NCBI GenBank assembly: GCA_001643675.2
Contig: LSRY02000027.1
Coordinates: 253,001-317,000, forward strand
Direction of reading: 5' to 3'
Source: Monocercomonoides exilis
Taxonomy: Eukaryota; Preaxostyla; Oxymonadida; Polymastigidae
Length of the DNA: 64,000 bases
Every line of letters begins with the position of its first letter. The first letter of the stretch is position 1. Of the stretch, positions 59,701 through 64,000 are shown in pieces. Below the pieces are notes generated by a model. It saw nothing but the letters and a program-made list of their open reading frames with translations, did no database searches and had not been told where the DNA came from. Position numbers and translations under genes: made by a program.

Positions 59701-61047
59701 AAAGGGAGTTGTTGATGGAATGGGCTGATTCAAAGAGAAAGAATTTGACACGTTTTTCTTTGGAGGAAGAAGCGAGGAAGGAGCAGAGGGCTTCATCAAA
59801 TACTGAGAGAAAGGTGAATAGAATGTCCATTCAAATAGATTAACATAAGATTCAACAACCAAAACAATAACAATGTCAATGTTTATATCTCAAAAACAAA
59901 ACATAAAAAAGCAGACCTTGACAACAGAACAGAGAAGTGATGCTCCATTGATGATGATGTACTCAGCCAGTGCAGAATTCGGCAGGTCTGGCTGGGCAGT
60001 CAGCAGATGGTGGACGATAGACAGGCAGAGCACTCTCATTTCAGCTGGGTTCACAGAGGGAGGAAGCAGAGGCAGTGGAAGCTGAGAGGAAGGAGATGAT
60101 ATGGATGAGAATGAAGAACAGGTGGATGTGGATGACGTGGACATCCGAGTGAAGTTGGAGGGATCGGAGATTGGAGATGGGTTTTGCAGCCTCTGAAGCG
60201 AGTTGCTTGAAATGGCTATATTTGTGTTTTGCATATTGCAGATAAATCACGTGCATTAACGTAGCAGTTCAACCAACCAATCAGATATTAATATAAATAA
60301 AGAAACAAATAATAAAATAATGAAATTTAAGATTCAAACATCGAGTTCCGGTTTGTAAAAATGAAGGCGAAGACGGAACAGAAGTCGCAATTGGCCTAAA
60401 TGCCTGTGGATAATGAAGAGATTGAGATGTCTGGTGTTCTGTATTTGAAATTGTTCCTAAACTCGATGGTTGCGAAACTGGACTGTCAAATGAATGGTGC
60501 GAAAGCACGCTGTTTGGCGTTGATGGAGATGTTTCTGATGAACTTTGTTGGATTGGAGTTCCCGACAAAATACATGAAATTGCATTCATTAATCGCTGAA
60601 AAAAGTTGTCAGCATGCTCAAAACCACATATCATTGATATAAGCTCAGAAGCAGAAAAAAGTAATTTATGATCTAGAAGCCCAGTGAATATAGTATCAAT
60701 AACCTAGTTAAAATGGAAAAAAGCATTTTTTAACAATTATTTCATCATTCATGATGCTGACATACACAGAGAGCATAATGTTGCCGGTGCAATGTGTTAC
60801 TTTCAAGTGCCGAAAGAGAATGACGTAGAAGACTATGAATTGTTGTCTATAATTTAGTATTTATTAAAATTTTGTTAATTATCAAAAATGAAATAATACC
60901 AGCACACACCTGATACGAATGCAACTTTGAAGTGTCCAACGCAGAAAAAAATTTATAAAACATCTTTGCATCAAAAGGTTGCATTGTGTGAGACTCTAAT
61001 TCAGAATAAACAAGTTGTTCATCAGTCTTCTTAAAAAGATGATCCAT
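56707..61047 (-). CDS. Large helical-repeat protein with polyserine linkers, unknown function
   Basis: Exons: 61047-60910, 60846-60766, 60703-60340, 60215-59917, 59802-57983, 57811-56707; phases agree, 1,268 residues from the ATG at 61047. Acceptor-like sequence lies just upstream, so a further 5' exon is possible. The recognisable parts are short amphipathic helical segments (IDTIFTGLLDHKLLFSASEL, EMRVLCLSIVHHLLTAQPD, VDVLRPALSS, ELVLSLLNILLVFGQNFLPS, TVELTLHALHAALGDSDGDD), suggesting an alpha-solenoid, separated by long Ser/Pro tracts. It ends FFRSFVRRWLTSHSLFE. The fifth intron (57982-57812) contains a (GAAA)n tract. The family is not identified; pattern and size recall the WDR7-like and 21-27 kb genes in having serine inserts in an otherwise conserved helical scaffold. 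Confidence 0.66.
57881..57908. repeat. (GAAA)n microsatellite in an intron
   Basis: About seven GAAA units within the last intron of the minus-strand gene, giving a CTTT-rich polypyrimidine stretch in the transcript upstream of the acceptor. Confidence 0.8.
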
Positions 61048-61338
61048 CAAGAACTTAAACGAAAGATTAACAATTTATAGATATAAGCCATCAAAATAAA
61101 TAATATTTAAATACTTTTTGATATCCTGATTCGTCTTATATTTGCAACTGTCGGGTACAAAACAATGAACTTTATCCTTTTTGATCGACTAAATCCATTT
61201 CTGACTACTCTTTGGCTTTGATTTGCTGTGATTTTAAGGATATTTAAAAACTATTAAAACATATTTACTTCATCAAGGCAATAGAATTATTATTATCTAC
61301 AGCTTTATTGATATTGAATTACACTCAATTTCGCATTT
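61048..61338. promoter_or_regulatory. Divergent intergenic region
   Basis: 291 bp between two divergent start codons. AT-rich without a recognised motif. It could contain a short upstream exon of the minus-strand gene near 61130. Confidence 0.35.
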
Positions 61339-64000
61339 ATGTCAAATAAAGCGAAAACTTCATTTTTTGATCCCTCGAGGATTGGGCAGGTTCCTCAAGT
61401 AACCCCTTCGGCCATTAAAAAATCTCAAATGTTGCAAACAACAAAAACACTCTGCGAACGAGTATCTGCAGTCTGCCCTTCTGCAAGCACCCCTGCAACA
61501 CGCAATGTTTTATTTGTAAATTCCAGCGCAAAATTGATGACATCAACATCAATTCAGCTAAAGGTATTTTACCAGTTAATGTTCAAATATTTTTTGAATA
61601 ATTATTTTTAAAAAATTCTTTTTTTGTGTTTAAAATAAGGATGCTATGGAAAAACAACATAATTCATTCATTTGGTGCACTCACATTTTAACGACTAATA
61701 AAGGAAAATTAACAAGAATTCTAACTTCAGGAAATTTTGAGTCGATTATTTCTTCGATTCAGTCTTCATATAGTTCTTTACAAAAAATAAAACAGTATGA
61801 AACAAATAATTTATTTGAATTTTCTCGATTTTTCAAATTCCTTCAGAAGAAAACTTGATCTTCAAGCACAGCAGCAACAAGCTGCAATTAATGCATCACA
61901 AACCATAAAAGATTCCTCTAAACAGGATGCTGAAAGGCAGAAAAAGATAGAAGAAGATCGAATTTTGAAAGAAGAAGAAGAATTAATCAGGCAAAAAATG
62001 CTTATGATAGAGAAAATGCTGAAAGAAGATGAAGAACGTTTGAAAAAACAAGAGGAAGAAAGAAAAGCAAAGGAGGAAGAAGAAAGAATCAAAAGAGAAA
62101 TGGAGGAAAAGAGAAGAAAAGAGGAGGAAGAGAGAAAGAGGAGGGAGGAAGAAGAAAGGAAGAAGAAAGAAGAGGAGGAGCGCTTACGAAAAGAGGAAGA
62201 AGAAAAAAAACGCAAAGAAGAAGAGGAAAGATTAAGGAAGGAAGAGGAAGAGAGAAAGAAGAAAGAAGAAGAGGAAAGAAAAAGAAAGGAGGAAGAAGAG
62301 AGGTTAAGGAAGGAAGAGGAAGAACGAAAGAGAAAAGAGGAAGAGGAAAGAATAAAGAGAGAAGAAGAAGAAGAAGAACGCTTAAGAAAGGAAGAGGAGG
62401 AAAGGAAGAGAAAAGAAGAAGAAGAAGAAGAAAGGAAGAAGAAAGAAGAGGAAGAAAGGCTCAGAAAAGAAGAAGAAGAGAGAAAGCGTAAGGAGGAGGA
62501 GGAGAGGAAGAAGAAAGAGGAAGAAGAAAGACAGAAACGAGAAGAGGAGGAGAGAAGAAGAAGAGAAGAAGAAGAGAGAAAACGAAGAGAAGAGGAAGAA
62601 GAGAGGTTGAAAAGAGAAGAAGAAGAAAGAATTAAAAGGGAAGAAGAGGAGCGATTGAAAAAGGAAGAAGAAGAACGAATCAAAAAGGAGGAAGAAGAAA
62701 GAATAAAACGAGAAGAAGAGGAGAGATTGAGAAAAGAAGAAGAGGAAAGGAAGAAGAAAGAGGAAGAAGAGAGAATACGAAGGGAAGAGGAAGAACGATT
62801 GAGAAAAGAAGAGGAAGAAAGGAAAAGGAAAGAAGAAGAGGAAAGATTAAAGCGGGAAGAAGAAGAACGAATCAGAAAAGAGGAAGAGGAAAGGAAGAGA
62901 AAGGAAGAGGAAGAAAGGCTTAGAAAAGAAGAAGAAGAGAGAAAGAGGAAAGAAGAAGAAGAAGAGAGAAAGAGGAAAGAAGAAGAAGAAGAGAGGATGA
63001 GAAAAGAAGAGGAAGAGCGGAAACAAAATGAGGAAGTGGAGCGAAAGAAGAGAGAGGAAGAAGAAAGAAGAAAGGAAGAGGAAGAAAAAGCGAAGAAAGA
63101 AAAAGAAAAAGATAGTTTGCAAATTGAAACAGAAGAAAAAGAAAAGGAAAAGAAAGAGGAAGAAGAAGAGGGTGTTATGAAGGAAGAAGTTGAAAGACAG
63201 AAAGCAAATGATGAAGAGCAATTGAAAAAGGAAGAAGAAGAAAAGAAAAAGAAAGAAAAAGAGGAGAAAGAAGAGAGATTACAAAAGGAGAAAGAAGAAC
63301 AAATAAGAAGAGAGGAAGAAGAGAGGCAAAGAAGAGAAGAGGAGGAAAGATTGAAGAGAGAAGAAGAAGAGAGAATAAAACAAGAAGAGGACGAACGCTT
63401 AAGAAGGGAAGAGGAAGGAAGAAAGAAAAAGGAGGAGGAAGAACGAATTAAGAGAGAAGAAGAAGAAAGAAAACGCAAAGAAGAGGAAGAACGGTTGGGA
63501 AAAGAGGAGGAAGAAAGAGAAAGAAGAGAAGAAGAAGAACGTATTAGGAAAGAGGAGGAAGAGGAAGAGCAGAGGAAGAAGAAAGAAGAAGAAGAAAGAA
63601 AACGCAAAGAAGAGGAAGAACGATTGAGAAAAGAGGAGGAAGAAAGAAAGAGAAAGGAAGAAGAAGAACGAATCAAAAAGGAGGAAGAAGAAAGAATAAA
63701 ACGAGAAGAAGAAGAGAAAGAGAGAAAGAAGAAAGAGGAAGAAGAACGATTGAAAAAGGAAGAGGAAGAGAGGAAAAGAAAGGAAGAAGAAGAAAGATTG
63801 AGAAAAGAGGAGGAGGAGAGGAAGAAGAAAGAAGAAGAGGAAAAGGAAAGATTATTGAAAGAAACAGAAGAAAGAATAAGAAGAGAAGTTGAAGCAAAGC
63901 TTAGAAAAGAATTTGAAGAACGATTGAGAAGAGAAGAAGAAGAGAAGAAGAAGAAAGAAGAGGAAGAAGAGCGCGTAAAAAGAGAGGAAGAGGAAAGGAA
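61339..64000 (+). CDS. ER/K-rich repeat protein, partial (runs off the window)
   Basis: Exons 61339-61563, 61640-61794 and 61847 onward; phases agree and the last exon stays open to the window edge, giving at least ~844 residues. The N-terminal ~125 residues are ordinary (DPSRIGQVPQVTPSAIKKSQ; HNSFIWCTHILTTNKGKLTR; FESIISSIQSSYSSLQKIKQ) and could be a small globular domain. From about residue 145 a Gln-rich helix leads into more than 600 residues of an 8-residue repeat, consensus KEEEERxR/K (x = L, K or I). Alternating blocks of four Glu and basic residues are the pattern of stable single alpha-helices and of long coiled coils in cytoskeletal proteins. The family is not recognised; the C-terminus is beyond the window. 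Confidence 0.75.
62050..64000 (+). repeat. 24-bp coding minisatellite (KEEEERxR repeat)
   Basis: A 24-bp unit of the type AAAGAGGAAGAAGAAAGA plus two variable codons repeats with point changes from about 62050 to the window end, interrupted near 63040-63260 by less regular sequence. The purine-only strand bias is extreme. Confidence 0.85.

Noticed and set aside
61862-63676. 604-residue Ser/Phe/Leu-rich frame on the minus strand
   Set aside because: It is the antisense shadow of the purine-rich KEEEERxR repeat; the plus-strand frame continues from two spliced exons with a normal N-terminus.

Overview
The window looks like nuclear DNA of an intron-rich, AT-rich unicellular eukaryote. Evidence seen directly: about 46 short GT-AG introns (mostly 45-155 bp) can be placed with consistent phases, an intron-containing tRNA-Tyr gene is present, and the proteins are eukaryotic families (striatin, WDR7/rabconnectin-3 beta, a CD39-type nucleotidase, coiled-coil proteins). 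A Pmp-like beta-helix surface protein, very large low-complexity proteins and an unusual GTTTG 5' splice site fit a metamonad (oxymonad or parabasalid relatives), but that placement is inference. Stops used by the intact genes are TAA, TAG and TGA, so the standard code applies.

Layout. 1-6.1 kb: one large type I membrane protein on the minus strand. 6.4-13.2 kb: a transposon graveyard with three DNA-transposon relics of different superfamilies (Merlin/IS1016-like with candidate terminal inverted repeats, a hAT-like element, a pogo/DDE_1-like element), all with long collinear reading frames broken mainly by in-frame TAA and TGA. 14.4-17.1 kb: ecto-NTPDase. 18.0-20.8 kb: 16-exon coiled-coil gene. 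21.0-27.1 kb: 5-exon gene for a 1,859-residue protein of unknown function. 27.4-29.5 kb: two small genes. 30.3-34.6 kb: striatin-family STRIPAK scaffold (minus), separated by only 89 bp from the divergent 34.7-48.1 kb gene, a 4,393-residue WDR7/rabconnectin-3 beta homologue swollen by polyserine insertions.

48.6-50.6 kb: a long palindrome, two ~743-bp arms around a 529-bp spacer, each arm carrying a tRNA-Tyr(GUA) gene with an 11-nt intron; a tRNA-Pro(UGG) follows at 51.1 kb. 51.2-55.9 kb: three plus-strand genes (unknown acidic/Ser-rich protein, secreted Cys-rich protein, coiled-coil protein). 56.7-61.0 kb: a minus-strand six-exon gene with Ser-rich linkers. 61.3 kb to the end: start of a coiled-coil or single-alpha-helix protein built on a 24-bp (8-residue) KEEEERxx repeat, running off the window.

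There is no operon logic. Recognisable biology is membrane/surface (Pmp-like protein, NTPDase), vesicle acidification (WDR7 family) and PP2A scaffolding (striatin). The most unusual items are the tRNA-bearing palindrome, the nonsense pattern in the transposon relics, the GTTTG splice donor and the polyserine-inflated scaffolds.
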